Assembly: GCA_016705325.1 (NCBI GenBank)
Contig: JADIYJ010000014.1
Location: 66,750-130,749 of the forward strand
DNA from: Pseudomonadota bacterium
GTDB lineage: Bacteria > Pseudomonadota > Gammaproteobacteria > Steroidobacterales > Steroidobacteraceae
Length of the DNA stretch: 64,000 nucleotides
Direction: 5' to 3'
In this document: piece by piece, positions 41,262 to 51,644 of the stretch
How positions within the stretch are numbered: position 1 is the stretch's first letter
Layout: the number at the start of each line of letters is the position of its first letter
The notes under the pieces: model-generated
Database searches by the model: none
What the model saw: only the letters and a program-made list of their open reading frames with translations
What the model was told of the DNA's origin: nothing
Position numbers and translations under genes: made by a program

Positions 41262-42390
41262 TCAGGGCGCGCGCAGTCCGGCACGCGTGGTCAGGTAGAC
41301 GGCGAAGGTGCCGAGCCAGTGCCCGCCCTCGTAGTGTTCGCCGGTTACTGCGGGAAGCGCAGCGGCAGCGTGAGCCTCGGCTGCCGCATTCAACGCGCCG
41401 ATGCGCCGATCGCCCCGGCGGCAGCCCCGACGCGATCCCGAGCAGCATCCAGCTGCGACTGAGGTTGAGGCCGTCGAGGTGCGCGAGTTTCGGGTCGCTG
41501 CGATCGGTCACTTCGGCCGGTGCGAGCCATGGCTTCTTCGAACTCGCCGGGATGACCGGCAGGAAATGGCGCAGCCACTCGCCGTATTCGCGCGCCGGCA
41601 GGATCCGCCGCATCAGGTCGGCCTCGGCCAGGCAGGGCGAGAGGAAATCCTCGCCCGAGGGCTCGTATGCGAGCGGGCAACTGGTGTCGCTCGCATAGAA
41701 CGCGCGTGCCTTCGCTTCGATCAACGACTGCATTTCGCCGTCGCGGGTGACGCGAGCCCAGTCATGCACGAGCCCGAAGGCGAACGCGGTCTGGCTGTGT
41801 TCGCCGACGCGGATCGGATAGCGCAGCTTGGGCAGCCAGCTGCGCAGCCGCCGGGCAGCCTCGACTTCCAGCGGCGCGAGAGCCTGCGACCACTGCCTGG
41901 CCTGCGGGTCGTCCCAGGCGCGCAATTCCGCTGCCAGCAGCAGCAGCCAGGCCAGCCCGTAGGGCCGCTCGTACGACGCGCGCCCCGGTGTCTGGAAGTA
42001 GGCGACCTCGCCCGCGACGTGAGCGGGAGTCAGGCTCCGCGCCAATGCCGCACGCGCGTCCGCTGCGAACGGCGCTTGTGGAAACTGGCGCGCGAGGCGC
42101 GCGAGCAGCCAGTGCCCGTGCACGGACGAGTGCCAGTCATAGCAGCCGAAAAATGCCGGCGCCAGTTCGCGCGGCGGGAGCACGTCTGCATCGCTGGCGA
42201 GCGTGTGCGAAATCTTGTTCGGGTACTCCATGTGCGCGCAATGCAGCGCAAGGTTCGCGAACCTTCCCGCCGCGGCTTCGTCGAGTGCAGGCACGGCGAC
42301 AGAGACACCCGGCGCGGCCAGCAGTCCGATCAAGCCGAGCGGCCGCAGCGCGCGCGCGAGCCGGGCGAGGAGTGCACGTTGCGAACCCAT
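41262..42390 (-). CDS. DUF2891 family protein, single-base frameshift
   Basis: An exported protein of about 376 residues. Hallmarks of DUF2891 are CAHMEYPNKISHTL, FFGCYDWHSSVHGHWLLARL and HLDGLNLSRSWMLLGIA. A signal peptide covers roughly residues 1-32. Within the CCCC run at 41413-41416 the frame shifts; removing one base restores ALNAAAEAHAAAALPAVTGE and HYEGGHWLGTFAVYL, the normal end, with a stop at 41262. In the printed frame the protein would instead end at 41242 with an Arg-rich tail. The histidines and tryptophans in these blocks suggest a glycosidase-like fold, but no function is known. Confidence 0.78.
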
Positions 42391-42440
42391 GCGGCGACTC
42401 TCCGTCGATGAACGTTCAGCAGTGGATCATAGCCCTGCCG

Positions 42441-45260
42441 TCAGCGCAGCACGTTACCGTCCGCGTCGAGCACCTGCACGCTGCCGAGCCCGAGCTCACG
42501 GATGGGCGCCTCGATTTTCGAAAGGTCGCCGACGATGACCCAGGTGAGCGAATCGGGTCGGAACGCCTGCGCCGCGGCTTGCCGGACTCCGGCATCGGTC
42601 TGCGCCTGGAGTAGAGACTGCAACGTGCGCACGTAATCGTCAGGCCGGCCGAATCGCACGATGTCGCCGATGGCGCCGCTGACGGCCGCGTTGGTCTCGT
42701 ATTGTCCGGACAGCGCGCGCACGTCACGGCTGCGGATCTTGTCGACTTCGTCCGCGGTGATCGGTCGCGTTGCCAGGAACTCGGCCAGTTCGCGCCGGAT
42801 CTCCTGGATCGATTCCACGGTCTTGTCGGTCTGGACCGGCGCCGAAAGCAGCCAGGGGCGCTGGCCGCGAGTTTCCGTCAGGCTCGAACGCGCGCCATAC
42901 GACCAGTGCTTGTCTTCACGGAGGTTCATGTTGATGCGCGAGGTGAAGGTGCCGCCGAGCACTTCACTGGCGGTATTGAGTTCGATGCGGTCCGGCGCGA
43001 AGCTCGACGGCAGCAGCTGCCCGGCAAGAATCGACGTCTGCGGCGCGCCTGGTCGGTCGAGCAGGTAGACGCGCGTACCGCTCGAGCCTGTCGCGGCAGC
43101 AATGGCGGTGCGCGGAGGGCTTGCGCCCGCGGGTGGTTGCCAGTCGCCGAAGTGCCTTTCGAGCAACGGCAGGATCGTTGCGGGAGTCAATGCACCGGTC
43201 ACGATGATCGTCGCGTTGTCGGGTCGCAGGAAATCCCGCTGGTAGGCGGCGAGATCGTCGCGGGTCAGTGCGGACACGGACGCTTCCGTGCCCGACCCTG
43301 AGAACGGGATGGCATAGGGATGGCCGGCGCCGTAGAGCAGCGGCGGCAGCACGCGCAGCGCAAGTGTCTCCGGGCTCATCTTTTCGCGCGCGATCCCGGC
43401 GATCCACTCCTTGCGCACGCGCTCGATCTCGTGTTCCGGAAACGTCGGGCGTCGCACCACGTCGGCCAGCAGTGCGAGCGACGGATCCGCCTGGTCGGTC
43501 AGCATCGATACGGCCGCGAATGCCGTGTCGAGGCCCGCTGCGCTGGTAATCTGCGCCCCGAGCCGCTCGGCACGGTCGGCGATCGCGAGCGAGTCGAGCT
43601 TGCCGGCTCCTTCGTCGAGCAGCGACATCGCGAAGCTGGCGGTGCCGGGCTTGCGGCCCTGGTCGCCGACGAAACCGCCATCGAACAGCAAGGAGACCCG
43701 GGCGACGGGCACTCCTGGTCGCGTCGCAATGATCACCGGAACTCCGTTGCTGAGCCGCGCACGCTGCAGCTCCGGGAAGACGGTGTCGGGAAAGTCGGAG
43801 GTCATCGGCGGACCGGGTTTGCGGTCGACGGCGTCGGTCGCCGCCGCGGCAAAAGGCGGCTGGGGCAACACCTCGAGTGTGTAGTCGCCCTGCGAGAGCC
43901 ACTGGCGCGCGACGCGCTGCAGGTCGGCCGGCTTCGCCGCCTCGATCCAATCCAGTGACTGGCGGTAGCACCCGGGATCGCCTGCATACACCTCGCACGA
44001 GGCGAGCACGTCTGCCTTGCCGCCGAAGCCACCGATGCGTTCCAGGCCGCGGACGAAACCTGCGCGAATCGCGATCCTGGCCCGCTCGAGTTCGGCCTGC
44101 GTCGGACCCTGGTCGATGAAGCGCTGCAGTTCCTGCATCATCGCTGCCTCGACACGCGCGACCGCAACGCCCTGTTTGACGTCGGCCGAGAGCGTGAAGA
44201 GTCCGGCGATTTCGAGTGGCGACTGGCCGGCGCCGACGCTGTCGGCCAACCGCTCGCGGTACACGAGACGCTCGTAGAGACGCGACGTCTTGCCGCCGCC
44301 CAGGATTTCGCCGACGAGCCCCAGGTACTCGGAGTCGCGGGTATTGTCGGGCGGCGTGTTCCAGTAGCGCTGCCAGCGCGGCTGCGCGACCTGGTCGTAC
44401 ATCGTCTCGCGACGGCTGTCGGTGCGGGCCGCGATCCAGACACCGGGTCGGGTCATGGCGGGACCCGGGGCGATGTGGCCAAAAAACTTTTCGGCCTTGG
44501 CGCGCGCCGTGGCGACGTCGATGTCGCCGGCGAGCACCAGGACCGCATTGGCCGCGCCGTAATACGTGCGGAACCACTCTTGCACATCGTCGCGAGTCGC
44601 GGCGTCGAGGTCTGCCATCGAACCGATCGGCAGCGTGCGATATGGGTGGCCCGGCGGGAAGCTTGCGCGGAACACGGTCTCGGACACGCGACCGTAGGGA
44701 CGATTCTCGCCCTGCCGCTTCTCGTTCTTGACCACGCCACGCTGCTCGTCGAGCCGCGGCTGCGTCACGACGCCGAGCAGGTGGCCCATGCGGTCCGATT
44801 CCATCCAGAGCGCCAGGTCCAGCGCCGTCGTCGGCACGTTCTGGAAATAGTTGGTGCGGTCGAAGCTGGTCGTGCCGTTCATGCTGGTCGCGCCGACCTG
44901 CTCGAACGGCTTGAAGTACTCGTCGTCGTAATGTTCGGAGCCCTGGAACATGAGGTGCTCGAACAGGTGGGCAAACCCCGTCTTGCCGGGCTGCTCGTTC
45001 TTCGAACCCACGTGGTACCAGAGGTTGACCGCCACGATCGGCGCCTTGCGGTCGGTGTGGACTACGACCGTCAGGCCATTGTCCAGGGTAAATTTTTCAT
45101 ACGGGATCAGTTCGCGCCGGCCGGTGGGGGGCTGCCGTCGAGGCGCCTCGCCCGGCGCAGCACCGCGACCGGGCCCAACAGGCCGCCGCAATGGCCAGAA
45201 GCGCTCCCAAGGGCACGTTAACCGTCGTCTGGCGTTCAAATTGCGACTTCCTGTTGCCAA
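42441..45260 (-). CDS. M16-family zinc peptidase (double-domain)
   Basis: A large pitrilysin-type protease. The active domain near residues 50-260 has the inverted zinc motif HLFEHLMFQG (HxxEH) with the distal Glu in LDEQRGVVKNEKRQ. The second, inactive M16 domain starts near residue 495 (RLSNGVPVIIATRPGVP) and lacks HxxEH, as usual. Total length of about 900 is normal. The first 55 residues in this frame are Arg-rich; an alternative frame upstream (GALLAIAAACWA) looks like the missing signal peptide, so a frameshift near 45110 is likely and the true start lies near 45220-45270. It is probably periplasmic. It is divergent from the OmpA-like gene. Confidence 0.85.
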   Translation of the reverse strand: MATGSRNLNARRRLTCPWERFWPLRRPVGPGRGAAPGEAPRRQPPTGRRELIPYEKFTLDNGLTVVVHTDRKAPIVAVNLWYHVGSKNEQPGKTGFAHLFEHLMFQGSEHYDDEYFKPFEQVGATSMNGTTSFDRTNYFQNVPTTALDLALWMESDRMGHLLGVVTQPRLDEQRGVVKNEKRQGENRPYGRVSETVFRASFPPGHPYRTLPIGSMADLDAATRDDVQEWFRTYYGAANAVLVLAGDIDVATARAKAEKFFGHIAPGPAMTRPGVWIAARTDSRRETMYDQVAQPRWQRYWNTPPDNTRDSEYLGLVGEILGGGKTSRLYERLVYRERLADSVGAGQSPLEIAGLFTLSADVKQGVAVARVEAAMMQELQRFIDQGPTQAELERARIAIRAGFVRGLERIGGFGGKADVLASCEVYAGDPGCYRQSLDWIEAAKPADLQRVARQWLSQGDYTLEVLPQPPFAAAATDAVDRKPGPPMTSDFPDTVFPELQRARLSNGVPVIIATRPGVPVARVSLLFDGGFVGDQGRKPGTASFAMSLLDEGAGKLDSLAIADRAERLGAQITSAAGLDTAFAAVSMLTDQADPSLALLADVVRRPTFPEHEIERVRKEWIAGIAREKMSPETLALRVLPPLLYGAGHPYAIPFSGSGTEASVSALTRDDLAAYQRDFLRPDNATIIVTGALTPATILPLLERHFGDWQPPAGASPPRTAIAAATGSSGTRVYLLDRPGAPQTSILAGQLLPSSFAPDRIELNTASEVLGGTFTSRINMNLREDKHWSYGARSSLTETRGQRPWLLSAPVQTDKTVESIQEIRRELAEFLATRPITADEVDKIRSRDVRALSGQYETNAAVSGAIGDIVRFGRPDDYVRTLQSLLQAQTDAGVRQAAAQAFRPDSLTWVIVGDLSKIEAPIRELGLGSVQVLDADGNVLR

Positions 45261-45488
45261 AAAGCATCATATACCGGGGGTCGAGCCGAGCGGGCCGGGG
45301 CGAAAAGGCTCGGTCCCATCCCTGCGGTAAGACCTGATTTACCGCACTGGACTTTGGACCACGATTACGCCGAAAATTGCGCCGTTGAGTCATGTCGCGT
45401 CCGTCCTGGTTGTGGTGACGGGCTGGTGGTCAGCGGCCGCTATTGAATCTATATTGCATGGCATAAAAGCCACAAGGAGAACGCCTCA

Positions 45489-46643
45489 ATGTCATCTCGT
45501 TATCTCATCCCTTTGGCTGTTGCCGCAGCCCTCGCGGCCCCGGTCGCTGCCCACGCTCAAGAAGGCACGTACGATCCGGGTAAGTGGTTGGTGCGCGTCG
45601 GTATGTCGCAGATCAACCCCGATTCCTACAATCTGGACGTTGGCAACGGCACTGCCTTGGTGGTCGACAGCGACCTCTCGCCGACGTTTACGGTCGAGTA
45701 CATGATCACGCCAAACCTCGGCACCGAACTGCTGGTGGCGTGGCCGTTTACGCACGGCCTCGACCTCGACTCCGGCGGCCGTCCGCTCGACCGCGTCGCG
45801 CATGTCGACGTGCTGCCGCCGACGCTGAGCCTCAACTGGCACTTCAATCCGAACGGTATGTTCCGTCCCTACATCGGTGCGGGCGTCAACTACACGCTGT
45901 TCTCGGGCGAGGAGACCCGTGGCGCACTCGCCGGCAACAACCTGAAGCTCGACGACAGCATCGGCGCCGCCGGCCAGGTGGGTGTCGACATCGGTGAGCG
46001 CAATTGGTTTGTCAATGCGAACGTGCGTTACATCGACCTGTCGAGCGACGTTTCGCTCAACGGTGTCGACGTTGGCACCGCCGACCTGAACCCGTGGGTG
46101 TACGGTCTCCATGTCGGCTATCGCTTCGGCCACATGATCCCGCCGGCCCCGGTGGCCGCCCCGGTCGCCGCCGCCGCCGCCCCCGCCGCCGCCCCCGCCC
46201 GCCAAGTGCGCGGACTCGGACAACGACGGTGTCTGCGACGAAGCCGACAAGTGCCCGGGCACCCCGGCTGGCACGAAGGTCGACTCGGTCGGCTGCCCGC
46301 TCGAGCAGACCCTCAAGCTCCTGTTCGACTTCGACAGCGCCGAGCTGCGCCCCGAGTCGATCACGGAACTCGAGCGCGTGGTGAAGTTCATGGGCGACGT
46401 GCCGTTCGCGAAGGCCATGATCGAAGGCCACACGGACAGCGTCGGTACTGAAGAGTACAACCAGGCCTGTCGGACCGTCGCGCCAAGGCCGTGTTCGACT
46501 ACCTGTCGTCGCGCGGTGTCGACCCGGCCCGCGTGTCGTCGATCGGTCACGGCGAACTCAAGCCGATCGCCGACAACACGACGGCCGAAGGTCGCCAGCT
46601 GAACCGTCGCGTCATGCTGATCCGCACGGATTCGGGCATGTAA
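45489..46643 (+). CDS. OmpW-like barrel fused to TSP3 and OmpA domains, two frameshifts
   Basis: An outer-membrane protein of about 384 residues. AAGGAGA lies just before the ATG and a signal peptide ends at AHAQEG. Residues 25-215 form an OmpW-type eight-stranded barrel (FRPYIGAGVNYTLFSGE, NPWVYGLHVGYRFG). After an Ala/Pro linker, the frame shifts in the GCC/CCC-rich tract near 46160-46200 into DSDNDGVCDEADKCPGTP (thrombospondin type 3 calcium repeat) and the OmpA peptidoglycan-binding domain (FDFDSAELRPES, IEGHTDSVGTEEYNQ). A second shift at 46466 (CC for CCC) leads to LSDRRAKAVFDYLSSRGVD and the natural stop. Both shifts are in simple runs and look like consensus errors. Confidence 0.82.
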
Positions 46644-46674
46644 CCGACGACGCACCGCCCGCGGGTTGCCAACG

Positions 46675-46710
46675 AGGCCCCGTCGCGCAAGCGCCGGGGC
46701 CTTCGTTTTA
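46675..46710 (+). terminator. Rho-independent terminator after the OmpA-like gene
   Basis: AGGCCCCG (46675-46682) pairs with CGGGGCCT (46695-46702) around a 12-base loop that can itself pair (GCGC/GCGC), followed by TTTT at 46706-46709. It lies 32 bases after the stop at 46643, a classical intrinsic terminator. Confidence 0.85.
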
Positions 46711-46777
46711 TCTAACCGGTTGAATCTGCCGTACCGCTCCCGCCTAATGGCGGCCATTCGGACACAAAGGATGGGTC

Positions 46778-47643
46778 ATGAAACTGACATTCGCGCAGGC
46801 ATTGTTGCTCGGCGTCGTCGCATTGCAGGGGACCGCGGCATTTGCCGCGCCCGCGACGGACGACAAGGCTCTCCATGCGGCCGTCAATGGCGAATGGCGC
46901 ACGGACGAGGCCAGGGCACGGGACAAATACCGTCACCCGGTCGAGTCGCTGACCTTCTGGGGCCTGCAGCCGGGTATGGCGATCCTCGAGATCCAGCCGG
47001 GCTCGCAGTCGTGGTGGACCGACATCCTGGCGCCTTACGCCAAGATGACCGGGGGTTCGTTCTACGCAACGGGCGCGGACCTCGCCAAACCCGAAGCTGT
47101 CCAAGGGCGCGCGCAAGGTCGCGCAGCAGTTTCGAGGCGCGCTGCCCTGGCCAAGCCGGAGCTGTACGGCGACGTCGCCTATCCTGAACTGGGGCGAAGT
47201 GCCGACGACGCCAGCCGGCCGCACGTTCGACTTCATCCTGACTGCGCGCTCGATCCACGGCTGGATGCAGGACGAGCCGAACACCGTGCACGACACGTTC
47301 GTCGAGTTCCACAAGGCGCTGAAGCCGGGCGGCATACTGGCCGTCGAACAGCATCGTGCCAAGGCCGGCACGACGCCCGAGAAGCCCGCCTCCGGCTACG
47401 TCACCGAGGCCTACGTGATCGAACAGGCGCAGAAGGCGGGTTTCACGCTGGTGGGCAAGTCCGAGATCAACGCCAATCCGAAGGACTCGACGGATCACCC
47501 GTTCGGCGTGTGGACACTGCCGCCGAACCTGCGCTCGACCCCTACGGTTCCGGGCAAGGACAGAGGATCCGACCTTCGACAAGAGCAAGTACGACGCGAT
47601 CGGCGAGTCGGACCGGATGACGCTGAAGTTCGTGAAGAAGTGA
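46778..47643 (+). CDS. Exported methyltransferase-like protein, several frameshifts
   Basis: A paralogue of the exported methyltransferase at 34.9 kb. The start is MKLTFAQALLLGVVALQGTA with a signal peptide ending near AFAAPA. HPVESLTFWGLQPGMAILEI and GSQSWWTDILAPY are in frame 1. The sequence then breaks: NPKLSKGARKVAQQF is readable in a second frame, AALAKPELYGDVAY in the first, PAGRTFDFILTARSIHGWM to STDHPFGVWTLPP in another, and FDKSKYDAIGESDRMTLKF, ending at 47643, in a third. At least four single-base changes are needed. Either this is a true pseudogene or a badly read segment; the conserved parts on all sides favour the latter. Confidence 0.7.
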
Positions 47644-47760
47644 GGAGGGGAGGAAGGGGGGAAGGAGGAGGGGGAAGGTGGGAAGGATGGAAGGCCAGAG
47701 TTCTGCTGCTTTCTTGCGCCTGCGTCCGCACCCCTCCTTCCTGCCCTTCCTCCCTCTTCC
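47642..47760. repeat. Polypurine and polypyrimidine tracts between convergent genes
   Basis: The 120-base gap after the methyltransferase contains a G/A-only tract (about 47642-47690) and a C/T-rich tract (about 47735-47760) that are partly reverse-complementary, such as GGAGGAAGGGGGG against CCCTCCTTCC-type runs. It could form a hairpin, triplex or G-quadruplex and may stop transcription from both sides. Confidence 0.6.
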
Positions 47761-49383
47761 TAGATCTCCTCCGGCTGCGTCCGGATCGCACCGCACGGGC
47801 ACTCCGAGACGCACAGCCCGCAGCCTTTGCAATAGTCGTAGTTGAACGCGTAGCGGTTGCCGGCCCCGAGCTTGATGACGGCGTTGTCCGGGCACACGCC
47901 GTAGCAGTTGTCGCACTCGAAGCAATTGCCGCAGCTCAGGCAGCGCCGTGCTTCGAATTGCGCGGTCGCGGGGTCGAACCCGCCGACCACTTCCTCGAAC
48001 GTGGACTGCCGGCGCACCATGTCCAGCACCGGACGCTGCGCTTTCGGCGCGTCCGAGTAATACCAGGTGTTCAACTTGTCAAACGATGCGAGCTCGGGGC
48101 GCGGCGGATGAGTCCACGTTTCGACGCGCAGCCAGGCGTCGATGTTGCGGGCGGCGAGCTTGCCATGGCCGATGCCGACGGTGACCGTGCGTTCGCCCGG
48201 CACCATGTCGCCGCCGGCGAAGATGCCGGGATGACCCGTCATCATGTTCGCGTCGACCTTGACCACGCCGCCTTCGATCTCGAGGCCCGGCACACCTTCG
48301 AGCAACGATAGATCCACATCCTGACCGAGCGCGAGCACGACTGAGTCGGCTGCCAGCGTCTCGAACTCACCGGTCGGTTGCGCCATGCCTTTCTCGTCGA
48401 GCATCATTTTCTCGACCGTGATCGACGATTCGCCGGCTTCGCGAATCGTCGACAGCCACTTGACCAGCACGCCTTCCTGCAACGCCTCTTCGAGCTCGGC
48501 GTCGTGTGCCGGCATCTTCTCGCGTGTGCGCCGGTAGACGATCACCGATTCTTCTGCGCCGAGTCGCTTGGCGGTCCGTGCGACGTCGAGTGCAGTGTTG
48601 CCGCCGCCGTAAACTACGACTCGGCGGCCCAGCAGGGGTCGCTCCTCGCCTTCCATGCTGCGCAGGACCTCGACCGCGTCGAGCATCCTGCCGGCGCTGC
48701 CGGCGGGCAGGTAAGCGCGCTTGGCGATGTGCGCGCCCACGGCCAGGAACACGGCGTCGAAGTGGCCGTCGCGCTTCGCGGCCAGCACGTCGTCCACTCT
48801 TGAATTCAGCTCGATCGAGACGCCGAGCGCGACGATGCGCGCGATCTCGGCGTCCAGCACCTCACGTGGCAGGCGGTATTTCGGGATGCCAAAGCGCATC
48901 ATCCCGCCAGCGAGCGGACCGGCCTCGCGGATCGTCACGGCGTGCCCGGCGCGCGCAAGCTGATAGGCGGCCGACAGGCCTGAGCCCCGCGCCCACCACC
49001 AGTACCCGCATGCCGGTCGACTTGGCCGGTGGAGTGAACTTCCAGCCGTGCTTGAGCGCCTCGTCGCCGATGAAACGCTCGATCGCGTTGACGCCGACGC
49101 ATTCGTCCAGTTGCGCGCGATTGCACGCCGTTTCGCAGGGGTGATAGCAGACGCGACCCATGCACGCGGGCAGCGGATTCGCCTCGGTCAGCAGCCGCCA
49201 CGCTTTTTCATAGTCGCCGGATTCGGCGTGGAACAACCACCCCTGGATGTTCTCGCCCGACGGGCAAGCGTCGTTGCAGGGCGGCAGCCGGTCGACGTAG
49301 ACGGGCCGCACCGTGCGCCACGAACCCGTGTGGTTGGCAAGGCTCGAGCCGGGGTCGAGCGTGATCGCAAACGGTTTCTTCAC
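47760..49383 (-). CDS. GltD-like FAD oxidoreductase with 4Fe-4S domains, single-base frameshift
   Basis: A protein of about 541 residues resembling the small subunit of NADPH glutamate synthase. The N-terminal helical iron-sulfur domain has CNDACPSGENIQGW and CYHPCETACNR. The frame breaks in the CCCC run at 48985-48988; removing one base gives VVGAGSGLSAAYQLARAGH, the FAD loop, continuing into GIPKYRLP, VVVYGGGNTALDVARTAKR (NADPH loop) and a C-terminal two-cluster ferredoxin domain (CLSCGNCFECDNC, CKGCGLCVSECPCGAI). It is the last gene of the 2-oxoacid:ferredoxin oxidoreductase operon (ATGA overlap with porB), so it probably links ferredoxin and NADP(H) rather than making glutamate. Confidence 0.82.
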
Positions 49384-50382
49384 TGCGCGTCCTCCGCGGC
49401 GTCCACCAGGCCGAAGCGCTGGACGTTGCGATCCGCCAGTGCCTGGATTCTTGCGATGAGGTCGGAATGCCCCGGTGGCTTGAACAGGTGCGCGAACCGG
49501 GACTGCGGCTTCAGGTAATCCTCGACCGGCAACTGCCGCCGGATCTTCGACACGTTCTTCACTGTGCCGTGCTCGGCCTCGAAGACCGGAAACAACGCAG
49601 TCTCCATCGCAAGTCGCGCCATCTTGATGGTCTCGGCCGAACCGTGGCCCCAGCCGAGCGGGCAGGGCACCAGCACGTGGATGTAACGCGCGCCGCGGAA
49701 TTCCATTGCCCGCCGCACCTTGGCCTCGAGGTCGCGCAGCTCAGCGACAGTCGCCGTCGCGACGTAGGGAATCTCGTGAGCCATGGCGATGAGTGGCAGG
49801 TTCTTGCCCTGGCCGAAACGCGCGCCGGTCGATTCACCGACCGGCATCGTCGTGTTCGTTCGTGCGGCTGGCGGCGTCGCCGAGGAACGCTGAACGCCCG
49901 TGTTCATGTAGGCCTCGTTGTCGTAGCAGAGGTAGAGCACGTCGTCGTTGCGCTCGAACATGCCCGACAGGCAGCCGAAGCCGATGTCGGTCGTCCGCCG
50001 TCGCCACCCTGCGCGACGACCGCACGTCGCGCTTCCCTCACGCGCAGCGCGGCGCGATGCCCGTGCCGACGGCCGCCGCATTGCCGAACAGCGAGTGAAT
50101 CCAGGGAATCTGCCATGAGGTTTCCGGGTACGGTGTAGAGAACACTTCGAGGCAGCCGGTGGCATTGGCCGCTACGAGTTGCCGGTTCGTCGCCGCCATC
50201 GCGGCATCGATGGCATAGCGCGCGCCGAGCGCCTCACCGCACCCCTGGCACGCGCGGTGTCCTGAATTGAGCGAGTTAGTGCGCTCGCGTCCTGATTGCA
50301 CCGAGCGCTGTGCTTCCGGCAGCAGCCGGTTGCCGACCGTGAAGGTGCCGGTCTGGTAGAAGCGAATGGGTTGGTAGCTCAT
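49380..50382 (-). CDS. porB: 2-oxoacid:ferredoxin oxidoreductase, beta (ThDP) subunit, frameshifted
   Basis: The ThDP-binding subunit of a pyruvate/2-oxoacid:ferredoxin oxidoreductase, about 333 residues. The N-terminus contains GHRACQGCGEALGARYA with the cluster-proximal cysteines. Frame changes near 50050 and 49990 separate this from AALRVREARRAVVAQGGDGG (the ThDP motif GDGG) and from TTDIGFGCLSGMFERNDDVLY and YDNEAYMNTGVQRS, which complete it. The C-terminus is intact. The lesions are small and the protein is conserved throughout, so a functional gene with consensus errors is likely. It lies between porA (11 bases upstream) and the GltD-like gene. Confidence 0.82.
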
Positions 50383-50392
50383 GCGTTGCGCC

Positions 50393-51644
50393 TCATCCGA
50401 GCTTCGCGGCGACGACGCCGAGGTCCCTGAGGATGCCTTCCGCGATCGGCCCCGAGCGGCGCTGCACGCGCTCGCGTTCCAGCACGCGGTCGACCAGTGC
50501 CCGATCGAGATCGAGGAACGTGAGCGGCTCGAGCGAATCGGCCAGCGCCTGTTCGAACACGCGTCGCAGCGATCCGCGCGTGATCGAGCGACCGCCGAGG
50601 CCGGCGATCACCGTGTGCACGCGATCGGGCGAGCCCGAGAACGATGCCGAAACGTTGTTGCCGACAATGCCGCCCATGCCTACCGCCAGGCTTTTCTCCA
50701 GCACGACCACACGCTTCGCCTGTTGCAGCGAGTTACGTACCGCGGCGGCCGGCCACGGCCGGAAGCACGTGATGCCGAGCACGCCGATCTTGAGTCCCTC
50801 GTCACGCATCATGTCGACCGTGTCCTTGATCGTCCCCAGCACGGACCCGAGGGCGACCACGATCACGTCGGCGTCGCTGGTGCGGTATTCGTGCACGAGC
50901 CCGCCGCTGGGACGGCCGAACACGCGCCGGAATTCGTCCGCCCATGCGGGGATCAGTTCCAGTGCCTGCTGCTGCTTGGCGTGCGCTAGGTAGCGCTTCC
51001 ATGAACGCTTCGGGCCCGACCATGGCGCCGATCGAAACCGGATCTGCGGGATCGAGCACCTGTCGCGGCACGTACGGCGGCAGGTACGAATCCACTTGTG
51101 CCTGCGTCGGCATGTCCACGCGCTCGTAGGCGTGCGTCAGGATGAAGCCGTCCATGCACACCATGACCGGCAGCGAAAGTTCCTCCGCGAGCCGGAAGGC
51201 CTGGATGTGCAGGTCGAGCGCTTCCTGGTTGTCCTCGGCGAACAACTGCAGCCAGCCGCAATCGCGCTGGCTGAGCGCGTCGGTGTGGTCGTTCCAGATG
51301 TTGATCGGCGCGCCGATCGCGCGGTTCGCCACCGTCATCACGATCGGCAGGCCGAGGCCCGCCGCGTTGTAGACCGCTTCGGCCATGAACAACAGTCCCT
51401 GGCTTGCCGTCGCCGTGTAGGCGCGGGCCCCGGTCGCCGAAGCGCCGATCGCCACGGACATGGCCGCGAATTCGGATTCGACGTTGACGAACTCACACGG
51501 CGCCAGCTCGCCGGCATCCACGCGCCGGCCGAGCGCCTCGACGATGTGGGTCTGCGGCGAGATCGGGTAGGCGCAGATGACCTGCGGGCGGCAGAGCGCG
51601 ATGGCTTCCGCGACCGCGGCCGAACCTTCAACCTGCTTCAGCAC
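50393..51644 (-). CDS. porA: 2-oxoacid:ferredoxin oxidoreductase, alpha subunit, frameshifted
   Basis: The alpha subunit, about 417 residues. MLKQVEGSAAVAEAIALCRP, VICAYPISPQTHIVEAL and FVNVESEFAAMSVAIGAS form the substrate and ThDP-facing part. GARAYTATASQGLLFMAEA and GAPINIWNDHTDALSQRD are typical of PorA. Near 51000 one base breaks the frame; correcting it gives RYLAHAKQQQALELIPAW leading into FGRPSGGLVHEYRTSDADVI and the C-terminal domain. It overlaps the end of porG by 17 bases. Substrate could be pyruvate, 2-ketoisovalerate or another 2-oxoacid; the sequence does not settle it. Confidence 0.82.
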
